NCBI GenBank assembly: GCA_902776645.1
Contig: CACYQT010000039.1
Location: 1-35,052, forward strand
DNA from: an uncultured bacterium
Lineage (GTDB): Bacteria; Verrucomicrobiota; Lentisphaeria; Oligosphaerales; Oligosphaeraceae
Direction: 5' to 3'
Length of the DNA: 35,052 bases
Below are positions 17,085 through 25,838 of this stretch, in pieces (position 1 is the first letter of the stretch; each line of letters starts with the position of its first letter). The notes beneath the pieces were generated by a model. It worked only from the letters and a program-made list of their open reading frames with translations, had not been told where the DNA came from and did no database searches. Position numbers and translations under genes: made by a program.

Positions 17085-18623
17085 ATGGACAATCATACAC
17101 CGACGGAAAACAGCCATGCAAGCGTGGAGGCATGTTTCAAACGGGACGACATGCGAGGCATCTGGCCATTTGAACTGAACGCCGAAGTGGCGCGGCTGAC
17201 AGGCCGCGCCATGGCGGAGCTGCTTGCCGCGAATGCGGATGGAAAAATGGAAATCGTTCTCGGGCATGACGCGCGCCTCGGATCGTTTGATTTGCTGACG
17301 GCGTTTGCGCATGGCGTCGAGGAGGCGGGAGGGCGTTGCACGTCCATCGGCCTGGCCTCCACGGAGCAGGTTTATTACGCGTGCGGCCGTTATGCGGACC
17401 GTTTCGCAGGCGGCGCGATGGTCACGGCATCCCACAATCCACGGGACTACAACGGCCTCAAGATGATGCGTTCAGGAGCGGTGCCGTTTTCGGCGGAGGA
17501 TCTGGCCTTCATCCGTCTGCGTGTCCTGCAATTGCTGGAGCCTGTTCCGGTAATGCCTGTTGGAGAAGAATTTGCGGAATACATGCTTCATTTGGCTGGC
17601 TTCGACGCATGGAAGCCGTTGGGCTGTGTTTTGAAAATCGTCGTGATGGCCGGCAACGGCGTCGGCGCGGTCGCCTTCCGCCCGATCGCCAAACAGCTGG
17701 AAGTGTTTGGCTTGGACACTGTATTCGTGGAGGACACGCCGGACGGAACTTTCCCGCGAGGCGTCCCGAATCCGCTGCTGCCGGATTTCAACAAGCGGCT
17801 GGCGGAGGCCGTGAAAGAGAACAAAGCGGATTTGGGCATCGGTTTCGACGGCGACGCGGATCGCGCGGGATTCGTCGATCACACTGGCACGCCAGTCGAG
17901 GCGTCGCACATCCTGGCGTTGGTTTCGCAACGGAAACTGGCCGCCTGCAAGATTCGGAAGCCAGTGGTATTACGGAACATCTGCGGTTCGCAATTGCTGA
18001 AGCATTTGTTCCCGGCGGGTGGCGACGTCGAACTGATCGATCTGCCGGTGGGGCATGGGCAGTTCAAACGGCTGATGCGCCATGAGGCGTTCTCCGACCG
18101 TGTCGTTTTCGCCGGTGAACATTCCGGCCATTATTTCCACCCGGACTTCTTCTGCGCGGATTCCGGCATGCTGACGGCGCTTCATCTGATCGCGCAGACG
18201 TGGCAGTGGAAGGCGGTCGGCGAGACGCTGGCGGACAAACTGGTGGAATGGCGGAATACCTATCATTGGAGCGGCGAACTGAACTATGATCTGAAGTCGC
18301 GTGAAGACATCCAGGCGACCATCGTGGACGTCGCGAATGAATTCGGCGGATCGATGTCGCGTTATGAAATACGAAAGGACGAAGAACTGGATTTGAATCG
18401 CTGCATGCCCGCCGTTGGCGGATATGACGCGACGAAACTCGCGGCTCCCGATCTGAAGCTTGTGGAGGACAACGGCGATCAAGGGTGGTGGTTCTGCCTG
18501 CGGCCATCGGGCAATGAGCCGAAACTGCGTCTGAATGTGGAGACGTGGAACCGTGGCGATCTGGCGGATTTGACAGGGCGTGTCATCGCCGTGCTGAAAA
18601 AGCATGGTGCCACGGAGGGATGA
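17085..18623 (+). CDS. Phosphomannomutase/phosphoglucomutase family enzyme
   Basis: 512 aa alpha-D-phosphohexomutase. It shows domain 1 with the phosphoserine loop TASHNPRDYNGLKMM, the metal-binding loop GFDGDADRAGF, the sugar-binding GEHSGHYF and the C-terminal phosphate-binding RPSGNEPKLRL. It interconverts hexose-6-phosphate and hexose-1-phosphate and could feed GDP-mannose or dTDP-glucose synthesis; the sugar specificity is not readable. A good Shine-Dalgarno (AGGAG, 7 bp away) picks the ATG at 17085 over one 4 bp earlier. It is divergent from queG, and the AT-rich 16992-17040 stretch probably carries both promoters. The rhamnosidase gene follows 53 bp later. Confidence 0.92.
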   Translation: MDNHTPTENSHASVEACFKRDDMRGIWPFELNAEVARLTGRAMAELLAANADGKMEIVLGHDARLGSFDLLTAFAHGVEEAGGRCTSIGLASTEQVYYACGRYADRFAGGAMVTASHNPRDYNGLKMMRSGAVPFSAEDLAFIRLRVLQLLEPVPVMPVGEEFAEYMLHLAGFDAWKPLGCVLKIVVMAGNGVGAVAFRPIAKQLEVFGLDTVFVEDTPDGTFPRGVPNPLLPDFNKRLAEAVKENKADLGIGFDGDADRAGFVDHTGTPVEASHILALVSQRKLAACKIRKPVVLRNICGSQLLKHLFPAGGDVELIDLPVGHGQFKRLMRHEAFSDRVVFAGEHSGHYFHPDFFCADSGMLTALHLIAQTWQWKAVGETLADKLVEWRNTYHWSGELNYDLKSREDIQATIVDVANEFGGSMSRYEIRKDEELDLNRCMPAVGGYDATKLAAPDLKLVEDNGDQGWWFCLRPSGNEPKLRLNVETWNRGDLADLTGRVIAVLKKHGATEG

Positions 18624-18676
18624 GTGGTTAGTGGTTGGTCAATGCAATTATATAAATATAAATAAGGAGAAGATGA

Positions 18677-21103
18677 ATGGACATGTTATTGATGGCTTCG
18701 TTGATTTGGCTGGGCGAGCAGGTCGCCCCCGTTGATTCGTATTACCGTTTCCGCAAGAGCTTCCAATTGAAGGATACAAAAGGAGCCATGCTGCGCATCG
18801 CGGCGGATTCGGACTACACGGTCTTCATCAACGGAAAACGCGTTCACGTCCTGCAGTTTCCGGATTTTCCGGACCGCAAGACGTTTGCAACCGTCGATGT
18901 GACGGATTTCGTGAAAAAAGGCGACAACGTGATCGCCGTGCTGGTGCATCACATGGGGCAGAGCTTCTTCACGCATTACAAATGCGATCCGGGCCTGATG
19001 GCCATCGTGTCGCAGGCGGGAATGCCTGTCGCCGTGACGGATGCGACATGGAAATGCAGCATGGATCCGGGCTATACGCAGAACCGGAAGGTCATCGTCA
19101 GCCCGCAGCTTGGTTTCACATTTGAATATGACGCCCGCAAGGAGGCCGACTGGATGGAGCCCTCCTTCGACGACAGCGGCTGGGAGGCGGCGACCGTCCA
19201 CAAGCGCCCGACGGCCAACGGCCATTGGGCGTCCATGGAGGAACGTCCCATTTTGCAACTGAACCAACTGCCGCCCGAGCCCGTGAAACTTGTCTGGCAG
19301 GGCTGGCGGATGAAGGCGGCAGGCGTCCCGTTCTTCGGGTCGCGATTCGTGCAGGAGGCGTTCGACGTTCCGGAAGCCGAAAGGGCGGGCGTCAACCGTC
19401 TGAAGCCCACGATTCGGCCCGACGGCCCCGCATGGCGTTTCAAGAAGCCGCCGCAGGCGGACATGGATTTGGCCTGCACGGTGGATTTCGGAAAGGAATC
19501 GACGGGATTCATCACGATCGACGTGGAAGCGGCGGCCGGAACGGTGGTGGAAATCCATCATGGCGAACATCTTGACGACGGCCATCCGCGTTCCGTCATC
19601 GGTCCGCGCAATTTCATCGACCGATACATTTGCCATGACGGCCGCAATCAGTTCACCTATCCGCTGCGCCGCATCGGCGGCCGCTACATGCAACTGATCT
19701 TCTCTGAATACGGCGAGACGATGCCCGCCGTCCATTACGCGGGCATCAGCGGCGTCTACTATCCGTTGCCGCAGCCGACGTATCTGGACACAGCGGACAG
19801 CATGCTGCAAAAGATGCGCAACGTGTCAATCAACACGCTGGCGTGCTGCATGCACGACCATTATGAAGACTGCCCGTGGCGCGAACAATCGCTGTACGCA
19901 TACGATTCCCGCAACCAGATGCTGTACGGATACTATGTGTGGGGCAACTACGATTTCGCGAAGGCGTCGCTGGAACTGCTTGGCCGCTCGTATCTTGGCA
20001 ACGGCTATCTGGAGATCTGCGCGCCGGCGGAGTCGTCCATCACGATTCCGTCGTTCACGATGGTCTGGATTCCGTCGTTGCTTGAGCTCTACATGCATTC
20101 CGGCAGTCTGGACGAATACAAACGGCAGAAGGAGACCGTGAAGAAGATTCTGGAATCCGCATTGGCCCGAAAGTCCCGCGTGGAAGGCCTTTACGAGCCC
20201 GGCAACGAAAAGCGGATATGGAATTTCTTTGAATGGACGGGCCGTCTGGACCGCTGCCCCGCGTTCCCTGATTCCTTATACAATATATATATGTACGAAG
20301 CGTTGGGCGCAGCCTCGAAACTGGCGGCGGCGGACGGCGACAGCGAGGCGTCCGCACGCTATGGCGCTGCGGCAAAGGAACTTGGAACGGTCATTGAAAA
20401 AGCCTTCTGGGATGACAAGAAACAGTGCTACGGCTATCTGCTGCCATCCGAAAACGCGAATCAGGAGGACTACGAGCATGTCCAGGCGTTGATGCTTTTC
20501 AACAATCTCGTGCCGGAAGCGAAGATCGACGCCGTTGTGAAAAGCATCTGCGGCGGCAAGCTGGTGGCCTGCACCTACAGTTCGCTGCCGTATCTGGTTC
20601 GCGGCATGGCGGACAAGACGCCGAAGGCGCGGATGCACATCTACGATCTGATCTACGATGAGTTCAGCAAGTGGACGGTCAATGGCTTCACCTCCCTGCC
20701 GGAGACGCCGACCGGGCCGGACGACTTCTACTGGGCGGGCTCCTGCTGCCATGGATGGAGCGCGATTCCCGCGTACTATATCAATTGCATCATTTTGGGC
20801 GTCCGTCCGTTGGAGCCTGGCTTCAAGAAGTTCGAAGTGAAGCCGTATCCGGGCAGACAGCGTCGTGCAGGCGGCATGATTCCGACGCCCAACGGCGACA
20901 TACAGGTCATGTGGGAGAAGCGCAACGAAGACGATCCCGCCAAGATGGGCCTTTATGTGGAAGTGTTCTATCCGGATGGCACGTCGTTCGTGACGGATTC
21001 CTATCCGGAGTTCCCGATTCTGGAAGTCGTTCCGATGAAATACACGCTGGATCAAAAAAGCAAAATGCCGACGGGGGTGCGGCTGGAGCCGCGCCGTAAA
21101 TAA
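18677..21103 (+). CDS. GH78-type alpha-L-rhamnosidase
   Basis: 808 aa. It begins with a beta-sandwich region (IWLGEQVAPVDSYYRFRKSF, a typical rhamnosidase N-terminal opening) and more beta domains to about 340, then the (alpha/alpha)6 catalytic barrel. The GH78 signature is at about 397-404 (EDCPWREQ), with the later NGFTSLPETPTGPDDF and CCHGWSAIPAY, and a C-terminal beta domain (ILGVRPLEPGFKKFEVKP). The enzyme should release terminal alpha-L-rhamnose from glycans. No convincing signal peptide is present, so a cytoplasmic enzyme working on imported oligosaccharides is likely. The Shine-Dalgarno AAGGAG lies 7 bp before the ATG. The gene ends at a strong bidirectional terminator. Confidence 0.88.
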   Translation: MDMLLMASLIWLGEQVAPVDSYYRFRKSFQLKDTKGAMLRIAADSDYTVFINGKRVHVLQFPDFPDRKTFATVDVTDFVKKGDNVIAVLVHHMGQSFFTHYKCDPGLMAIVSQAGMPVAVTDATWKCSMDPGYTQNRKVIVSPQLGFTFEYDARKEADWMEPSFDDSGWEAATVHKRPTANGHWASMEERPILQLNQLPPEPVKLVWQGWRMKAAGVPFFGSRFVQEAFDVPEAERAGVNRLKPTIRPDGPAWRFKKPPQADMDLACTVDFGKESTGFITIDVEAAAGTVVEIHHGEHLDDGHPRSVIGPRNFIDRYICHDGRNQFTYPLRRIGGRYMQLIFSEYGETMPAVHYAGISGVYYPLPQPTYLDTADSMLQKMRNVSINTLACCMHDHYEDCPWREQSLYAYDSRNQMLYGYYVWGNYDFAKASLELLGRSYLGNGYLEICAPAESSITIPSFTMVWIPSLLELYMHSGSLDEYKRQKETVKKILESALARKSRVEGLYEPGNEKRIWNFFEWTGRLDRCPAFPDSLYNIYMYEALGAASKLAAADGDSEASARYGAAAKELGTVIEKAFWDDKKQCYGYLLPSENANQEDYEHVQALMLFNNLVPEAKIDAVVKSICGGKLVACTYSSLPYLVRGMADKTPKARMHIYDLIYDEFSKWTVNGFTSLPETPTGPDDFYWAGSCCHGWSAIPAYYINCIILGVRPLEPGFKKFEVKPYPGRQRRAGGMIPTPNGDIQVMWEKRNEDDPAKMGLYVEVFYPDGTSFVTDSYPEFPILEVVPMKYTLDQKSKMPTGVRLEPRRK

Positions 21104-21122
21104 GATATACGGCTAGAAAACG

Positions 21123-21162
21123 AAAAAAGCCAGAAGGCTGAATAATGACCTTCTGGCTTTTT
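21123..21162. terminator. Bidirectional intrinsic terminator
   Basis: A stem GCCAGAAGG/CCTTCTGGC with an 11-base loop is flanked by an A-run on the left and a T-run on the right, giving about 14 paired bases. It lies between the convergent rhamnosidase (ends 21103) and glutamine synthetase (ends 21179) genes and can serve both. Confidence 0.92.
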
Positions 21163-21178
21163 CGTTGTTTGAAGTGTT

Positions 21179-23317
21179 TTAATAAATAAACAGCATTTCG
21201 CGGTATTTGGGCAACGGCCAGAGGTCGTCGTCGACATCCAGTTCAAGGGCGTCGATAATGGCGCGGAGGGCGCGGAGAGCGTCTATGATTTTCTCCGGGC
21301 CGTCATGGAGAGCCGCCGCAAGGCTGTTGTTGGCCTTGGAGAGCTGGTCGATGCCATTGCCGATTTTCTGCGCTTTCGCCTTCAGGCCGGCCGTGCCCGC
21401 CTTGAGGCCGCAGGCTTTGGCGTTGGCGAGGGCGGCGGCAAGCCGCCCGAACTGCTGTTCGGCGGCGGGGCCGATCATGCTTCGGGCGATTTCGAGGCCG
21501 ATTTCGCCTTCGATGCGGATCTTGCGATGATAGACTTCGTGGAACACTTCATAGCGTGAATCGATTTCCGTGTTGGAAAGAACGCCGTATTTCTGGAAGA
21601 GGCTCTTGGTGGTTTCCTTGCGGAAGTTGTCGATGGCGGGGAGGGTGCTGGCCAGATTCGGAAGACCGCGGCGGGCGGCTTCCTCCAGCCATTCCTTTCC
21701 GTAGTTGTCGCCGTTGAAGATGATGCGGCGGTGTTTGACAAGACTTTCGTGGCAGAGCTCCTGTAGCTTCTTGTTGAAGTCTTTGACGCCGACAAGCGGT
21801 TCAAGCCTGTCGGCAAAATAATCCAATGATTCCGCAACGATCGTGTTGAGGACGAGATTGACCTCCGCGCAGGATTGACTGGAGCCAGGGGCGCGGAATT
21901 CGAACTTGTTGCCTGTGAACGCGAAAGGACTTGTGCGGTTGCGGTCCGTCGTGTCGCGCGGCAGGACGGGAATGGAATCGACGCCGAGGCGCATCTTGGC
22001 GGGTTTGCGGTTGCCGACGGCGACGCCGGATCCGATGCGATCCAGCACTTCCGTGAGCTGTTCGCCGAGGAAGATGGAAATGATGGCGGGCGGCGCTTCA
22101 TGGGAGCCGAGGCGGTGGTCGTTGTCCGCCGTGGCCGTCGCGGCGCGCAGAAGGTCGCTGTGGATGTCGACGGCGCGGATGATGGCCGTGAGAAGCGTCA
22201 GGAAGATGGCGTTCTCCTGCGGCGTCTCGCCCGGATCGAGAAGATTTTTCGTGCCGTAGGAAAGCCCCCAGTTGTTGTGTTTGCCTGAGCCGTTGATGCC
22301 TGCGAAAGGCTTTTCGTGGAGAAGGCAGACGAGTCCGTTCCGCTCCGAAACCTGCCGCAAGACCTCCATAATGAGCATGTTATGGTCAATGGCGAGATTC
22401 TGGTCTTCGAAAATCGGAGCCAGTTCGAACTGAGCGGGAGCGGTTTCGTTGTGGCGTGTCTTGGCGGGGATGCCGAGCTTCCACAATTCGTTTTCGACTT
22501 CCTCCATGAAGGCGAGAATGCGCGGCTTGATGGATCCGAAGTAGTGGTCTTCCAGCTGCTGGTGTTTGGCCGGCGGCGCTCCGAAAAGCGTGCGACCCGC
22601 CTGGATGAGATCCGGACGCTGCAGATAGAATTTCTTGTCGATCAGGAAGTATTCCTGTTCGATTCCGAGCGTGATATGGACATGTTCGTCCGGCAGGCCG
22701 AAACAGCGCATGAGCCGTTGCACGGCGTGCGCAAGAGCTTGCTGAGAACGCAGGACAGGCGTCTTTTTGTCGAGTACTTCGCCCGTGTATGAGCAGAAGA
22801 TGGAGGGGACGCACAGCGTGGCGCCGTTGGCGTGGCGTTTGATGAAGGCGGGGCTTGTCGGATCCCACGCCGTGTAGCCGCGCGCCTCGAACGTGCTGCG
22901 CAGGCCGCCGGACGGGAAGCTGGAAGCGTCCGGTTCGCCGACGATGAGCTTCTTGCCGGAGAACTCCATGATGACCTGCCCTTTTCCCGCGGGTTCGATG
23001 AACGCGTCATGCTTTTCCGCCGTGCCGCCGTTGAGCGGCTGGAACCAATGCGTGAAATGCGTCGCCCCTCTGGAGACGGCCCATTCCTTCATGGCCTGCG
23101 CGACTTCGTCGGCGATTTCCGGATCGAAGGGGGCTTCGCCCGAAATGGTCGCAAGAAGTTTGACGGCCGTTTCTTTTGAAAGAAAACGGCGGATGGCGGC
23201 TTCGCTGAAGACGTCCTCCGCATAATGTTCCAGCGACGCGGCGGCCGCGGGCATGGGGGGGCGTGCCCGCAGGTCGGCGACGGCGTTGACGGCATGTTCG
23301 CGTTTGCTGCTGCTCAT
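21179..23317 (-). CDS. glnN: Type III glutamine synthetase
   Basis: 712 aa, the expected length for GSIII and far longer than GSI. Family features are the THWFQPLNGGTAEKHDAF segment, GIEQEYFLID (metal ligands), NETAPAQFELAPIFEDQNLAIDHNMLIME, GINGSGKHNNWGLSYGT (glutamate and nucleotide binding), RLGSHEAPPAIIS and the FEFRAPGSSQS motif. The C-terminal about 150 residues are helical. It makes glutamine from glutamate, ammonia and ATP. This type is common in Bacteroidota, cyanobacteria, Verrucomicrobiota and relatives. It starts 23 bp after the EEP-family gene and probably shares its transcript. The Shine-Dalgarno is weak. Confidence 0.96.
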   Translation of the reverse strand: MSSSKREHAVNAVADLRARPPMPAAAASLEHYAEDVFSEAAIRRFLSKETAVKLLATISGEAPFDPEIADEVAQAMKEWAVSRGATHFTHWFQPLNGGTAEKHDAFIEPAGKGQVIMEFSGKKLIVGEPDASSFPSGGLRSTFEARGYTAWDPTSPAFIKRHANGATLCVPSIFCSYTGEVLDKKTPVLRSQQALAHAVQRLMRCFGLPDEHVHITLGIEQEYFLIDKKFYLQRPDLIQAGRTLFGAPPAKHQQLEDHYFGSIKPRILAFMEEVENELWKLGIPAKTRHNETAPAQFELAPIFEDQNLAIDHNMLIMEVLRQVSERNGLVCLLHEKPFAGINGSGKHNNWGLSYGTKNLLDPGETPQENAIFLTLLTAIIRAVDIHSDLLRAATATADNDHRLGSHEAPPAIISIFLGEQLTEVLDRIGSGVAVGNRKPAKMRLGVDSIPVLPRDTTDRNRTSPFAFTGNKFEFRAPGSSQSCAEVNLVLNTIVAESLDYFADRLEPLVGVKDFNKKLQELCHESLVKHRRIIFNGDNYGKEWLEEAARRGLPNLASTLPAIDNFRKETTKSLFQKYGVLSNTEIDSRYEVFHEVYHRKIRIEGEIGLEIARSMIGPAAEQQFGRLAAALANAKACGLKAGTAGLKAKAQKIGNGIDQLSKANNSLAAALHDGPEKIIDALRALRAIIDALELDVDDDLWPLPKYREMLFIY

Positions 23318-23340
23318 GGTTGCTTCACTTCAAAAACGCC

Positions 23341-24138
23341 TCAGTAGAGATCCGCGACGAGCGGGAAGTGGTCGGACGGATAGAGGTCGTTCTCGATGTC
23401 GTCGAAAACGAACAGGTTGCGGACGTGGAATTCGTTGTTGACGAAGATGTAGTCGATGGGGCCTTTGTGGGGCGGTTCGACGCCGTCCTTCATGACGCGG
23501 TAGCCTGTGAACGTGTAGGTCGGGCCGACAAGCGGATTCTCCGTGATTTTCGTCGAGTTATGCATGAATTTTTCCGCATGGGCGATGACTTCGTCTTCCG
23601 GCAGGACGTTGAAGTCACCCGTGAGGACGACGGGGCCCTTCGGGGAGATTTCCTGCATCTTCTGGAAGATGAGCTTGACGCCGTTGATCTGAGCGAGCTT
23701 GGAGCGATGGTCCAGATGCGTGTTGAAGTGGGTGAATTCGAGGCCTGTCTTCTTGTCGGTGAACGTCGCCCATGTGCAGATTCGCGTGCAGGCGGTGTCC
23801 CATGAACGGGAGCCTGCGACGTCCGGCGTTTCGGAAAGCCAGAAGGTCTTGGAGCCGTGGCAGATGAAGCGGTCTTTGCGGTAGATGATGCAGGAGTATT
23901 CGCCTTTTTCGACGCCGTCTTCGCGGGCGACGCCCGTGTAGTCCCACGAGCCTTCGGAGAGGATGCCGTCGATCTGCATCTTCATGGCCTCCTGGAGGCC
24001 GGCGATGGCGATGTCATGTCGGTTGAGCAGCGCGAGAAGGCGCGGCTGGCGGGACGCCCAGTCGTTGGGGGCCTTGTCGCAGGGGGTGCGGATGTTGTAG
24101 GAGGCGAGACGCAGGAGGGATTCGGGGACGTTGCTCAT
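23341..24138 (-). CDS. Endonuclease/exonuclease/phosphatase (EEP) family hydrolase
   Basis: 265 aa. Visible EEP motifs are LASYNIRTP (Asn metal ligand), GLQEAMKMQ (Glu ligand), HFNTHLDHRS (catalytic His), LTGDFNVLPEDE and the C-terminal PIDYIFVN ... YPSDHFPLVADLY, which holds the catalytic Asp-His pair. There is no signal peptide, so a cytoplasmic enzyme is likely. The family ranges over nucleases, sphingomyelinases and sugar or inositol phosphatases; the short single-domain form with PHKGPIDYIF is often annotated simply as EEP hydrolase, and substrate is not predictable. The Shine-Dalgarno (AAAGG) is acceptable. Its AT-rich upstream region is shared with the divergent DUF1080 gene. Confidence 0.9.
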   Translation of the reverse strand: MSNVPESLLRLASYNIRTPCDKAPNDWASRQPRLLALLNRHDIAIAGLQEAMKMQIDGILSEGSWDYTGVAREDGVEKGEYSCIIYRKDRFICHGSKTFWLSETPDVAGSRSWDTACTRICTWATFTDKKTGLEFTHFNTHLDHRSKLAQINGVKLIFQKMQEISPKGPVVLTGDFNVLPEDEVIAHAEKFMHNSTKITENPLVGPTYTFTGYRVMKDGVEPPHKGPIDYIFVNNEFHVRNLFVFDDIENDLYPSDHFPLVADLY

Positions 24139-24313
24139 GATGTTGCCTTTATGGTTGCTTTTGCGAAAAAACGAACGGAAAAATAAAATATATTAATTTA
24201 ATGCGGAATGGCGATTTTTCATTCAATTGCTTTTTGGCAAAACGACGTTATTCTATGGTATAGGTTGTTTTTCATGTGTTTTTTATAGAAATGTATCAAT
24301 GAAAGGAGTCAAG

Positions 24314-25762
24314 ATGTTCAGAAAATTCATGGCGATGGCGGTGCTCATGTCGTTCTGCGCGATGGCGCAGGATGTCTTCATGGGCGATTACAAAGGCACG
24401 TTGAAGGATGCCGAAGGCAAGGAAAGCGCGCTTTGCGCGCAGGTCTGGGCGACCGGCAAGGGCGGTTACCAGGCGGTGTTCACGGAGACGATTTATGAAG
24501 CCCCAAAGCCGAAAGTCCTGCTGAAACTGGACGGCAAGGTGGACGGCGACAAAGTCGTGTTCCCGCAAGGTGGCGCGACCATCGCCAACGGTTTGTTCAA
24601 AGGCACTATCCCGTTGGGCGCGATTGATTTGAAGACGTTCAAACTGGTCTCTCCGACGTTGGGGCTGCAGCCGCCGGAAGGCGCTGTCGTCCTTATGGGG
24701 CCAGGCAAACGTATGTCCCAGTGGCGCAATGCCGAACGTGCGGCAGGCATCGTCGATTTGAACAGACGTCTGGCCCGTGCAAACAACTGCGTCGGCTATC
24801 TAAGCAACACGATCGTCAGTGACAAGGCGCAGAGCGTCACGATGCGTTCCGGATCGGACGATGGCCTGGTGGTTTTCCTGAACGGCCAGAAGGTCTATGA
24901 GAAGAACGTGCCGCGCAGTCTTGCGACGGATGAAGACACGATCAAGCTCAATCTGAAGCAAGGCGAAAACGCGCTGCTGCTGAAGGTTTCACAGGGCGGA
25001 GGCGACTGGCAGGCCCATGCCCGCATCTGCGGGGCGGACGGCAATGCCGTTCCGGGAATTTCCTATAAGCTTCATCCGCAGGGACTTGCCATGGACAAGA
25101 AAGGCGCGATCATGGCGTGGAACATCGCCGGCCCGTTCACCATGCAGGGCAAAGACGGTTTTGCGGCCATGAACGAGGCGTTCGCTCCTGAAAAAGGCGA
25201 AGCCGTCGAATGGAAGCTTGTGGAAGACCGCCGCATGGGCGGCGAACGCTGGGGCGTCAGCGAAGACGGCGGCACGCTGGAAGTGCGTCGCGGCGGCGGC
25301 AGCATCGTCAGCGGCCCCGAATACGGCTCCTGCATCATGCATGTCGAATTCAAGACGTCCTACATGCCTGAAGCGCGTGGACAGGGCCGTTGCAACAGCG
25401 GCGTCTATACGCAGGGCCGCATCGAAATGCAGATTCTCGACAGCTATGCTCTTGAAGGCCGTGACAACGAATGCGGCGGCATCTACCAGCAGAGCCGTCC
25501 GATCGTGAACATGTGCCTTCCGCCCGAAACGTGGCAGACCTACGATATCGACTACACGGCTGCGAAATTCGACGCCGAAGGCAAGGTGATTGAAGACGCC
25601 ATCCTGACGGTTCGCCAGAACGGCGTTCTCATCCATGACCATCTCCGTGTCAAGCCGACGCCTGGCGGTCTCGGCGGAAACGCCGTGCCGAAAGGCCCGC
25701 TCATGCTGCAGGATCACGGCAACACGTTGTGGTTCAGGAATCTCTGGTTCAAGGAAAAATAA
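24314..25762 (+). CDS. Secreted DUF1080 (3-keto-disaccharide hydrolase-like) protein
   Basis: About 482 aa. I start at 24314 because AAAGGAG lies 5 bp upstream and the protein then begins with a proper signal peptide (MFRKFMAMAVLMSFCAMA). The first half carries beta-rich repeats, including a carbohydrate-binding or PA14-like stretch (SGSDDGLVVFLNGQKVYEKN ... GENALLLKV). The C-terminal about 190 residues are the DUF1080 concanavalin-like fold (CNSGVYTQGRIEMQILDS, ECGGIYQQ, WQTYDIDYTAAKFD, LMLQDHGNTLWFRNLW). DUF1080 proteins are abundant in Planctomycetota, Verrucomicrobiota and Lentisphaerota, and some hydrolyse 3-keto-glycosides. A periplasmic or extracellular role in sugar use is likely. Confidence 0.88.
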   Translation: MFRKFMAMAVLMSFCAMAQDVFMGDYKGTLKDAEGKESALCAQVWATGKGGYQAVFTETIYEAPKPKVLLKLDGKVDGDKVVFPQGGATIANGLFKGTIPLGAIDLKTFKLVSPTLGLQPPEGAVVLMGPGKRMSQWRNAERAAGIVDLNRRLARANNCVGYLSNTIVSDKAQSVTMRSGSDDGLVVFLNGQKVYEKNVPRSLATDEDTIKLNLKQGENALLLKVSQGGGDWQAHARICGADGNAVPGISYKLHPQGLAMDKKGAIMAWNIAGPFTMQGKDGFAAMNEAFAPEKGEAVEWKLVEDRRMGGERWGVSEDGGTLEVRRGGGSIVSGPEYGSCIMHVEFKTSYMPEARGQGRCNSGVYTQGRIEMQILDSYALEGRDNECGGIYQQSRPIVNMCLPPETWQTYDIDYTAAKFDAEGKVIEDAILTVRQNGVLIHDHLRVKPTPGGLGGNAVPKGPLMLQDHGNTLWFRNLWFKEK

Positions 25763-25782
25763 GATTCTACAGTAAATAAGAT

Positions 25783-25824
25783 ATGGCGCCTCGCTGAATG
25801 ATTTCGGCGGGGCGCCATCTTTTT
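25783..25824 (+). terminator. Strong intrinsic terminator after the DUF1080 gene
   Basis: A 15-bp stem (ATGGCGCCTCGCTGA pairing with TCGGCGGGGCGCCAT, with two T-G wobbles) closes a six-base loop ATGATT and is followed by CTTTTTC. It separates the convergent DUF1080 gene from the minus-strand gene ending at 25839. On the minus strand the following T-tract is weaker. Confidence 0.92.
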
Positions 25825-25838
25825 CATAGGATTCTAAA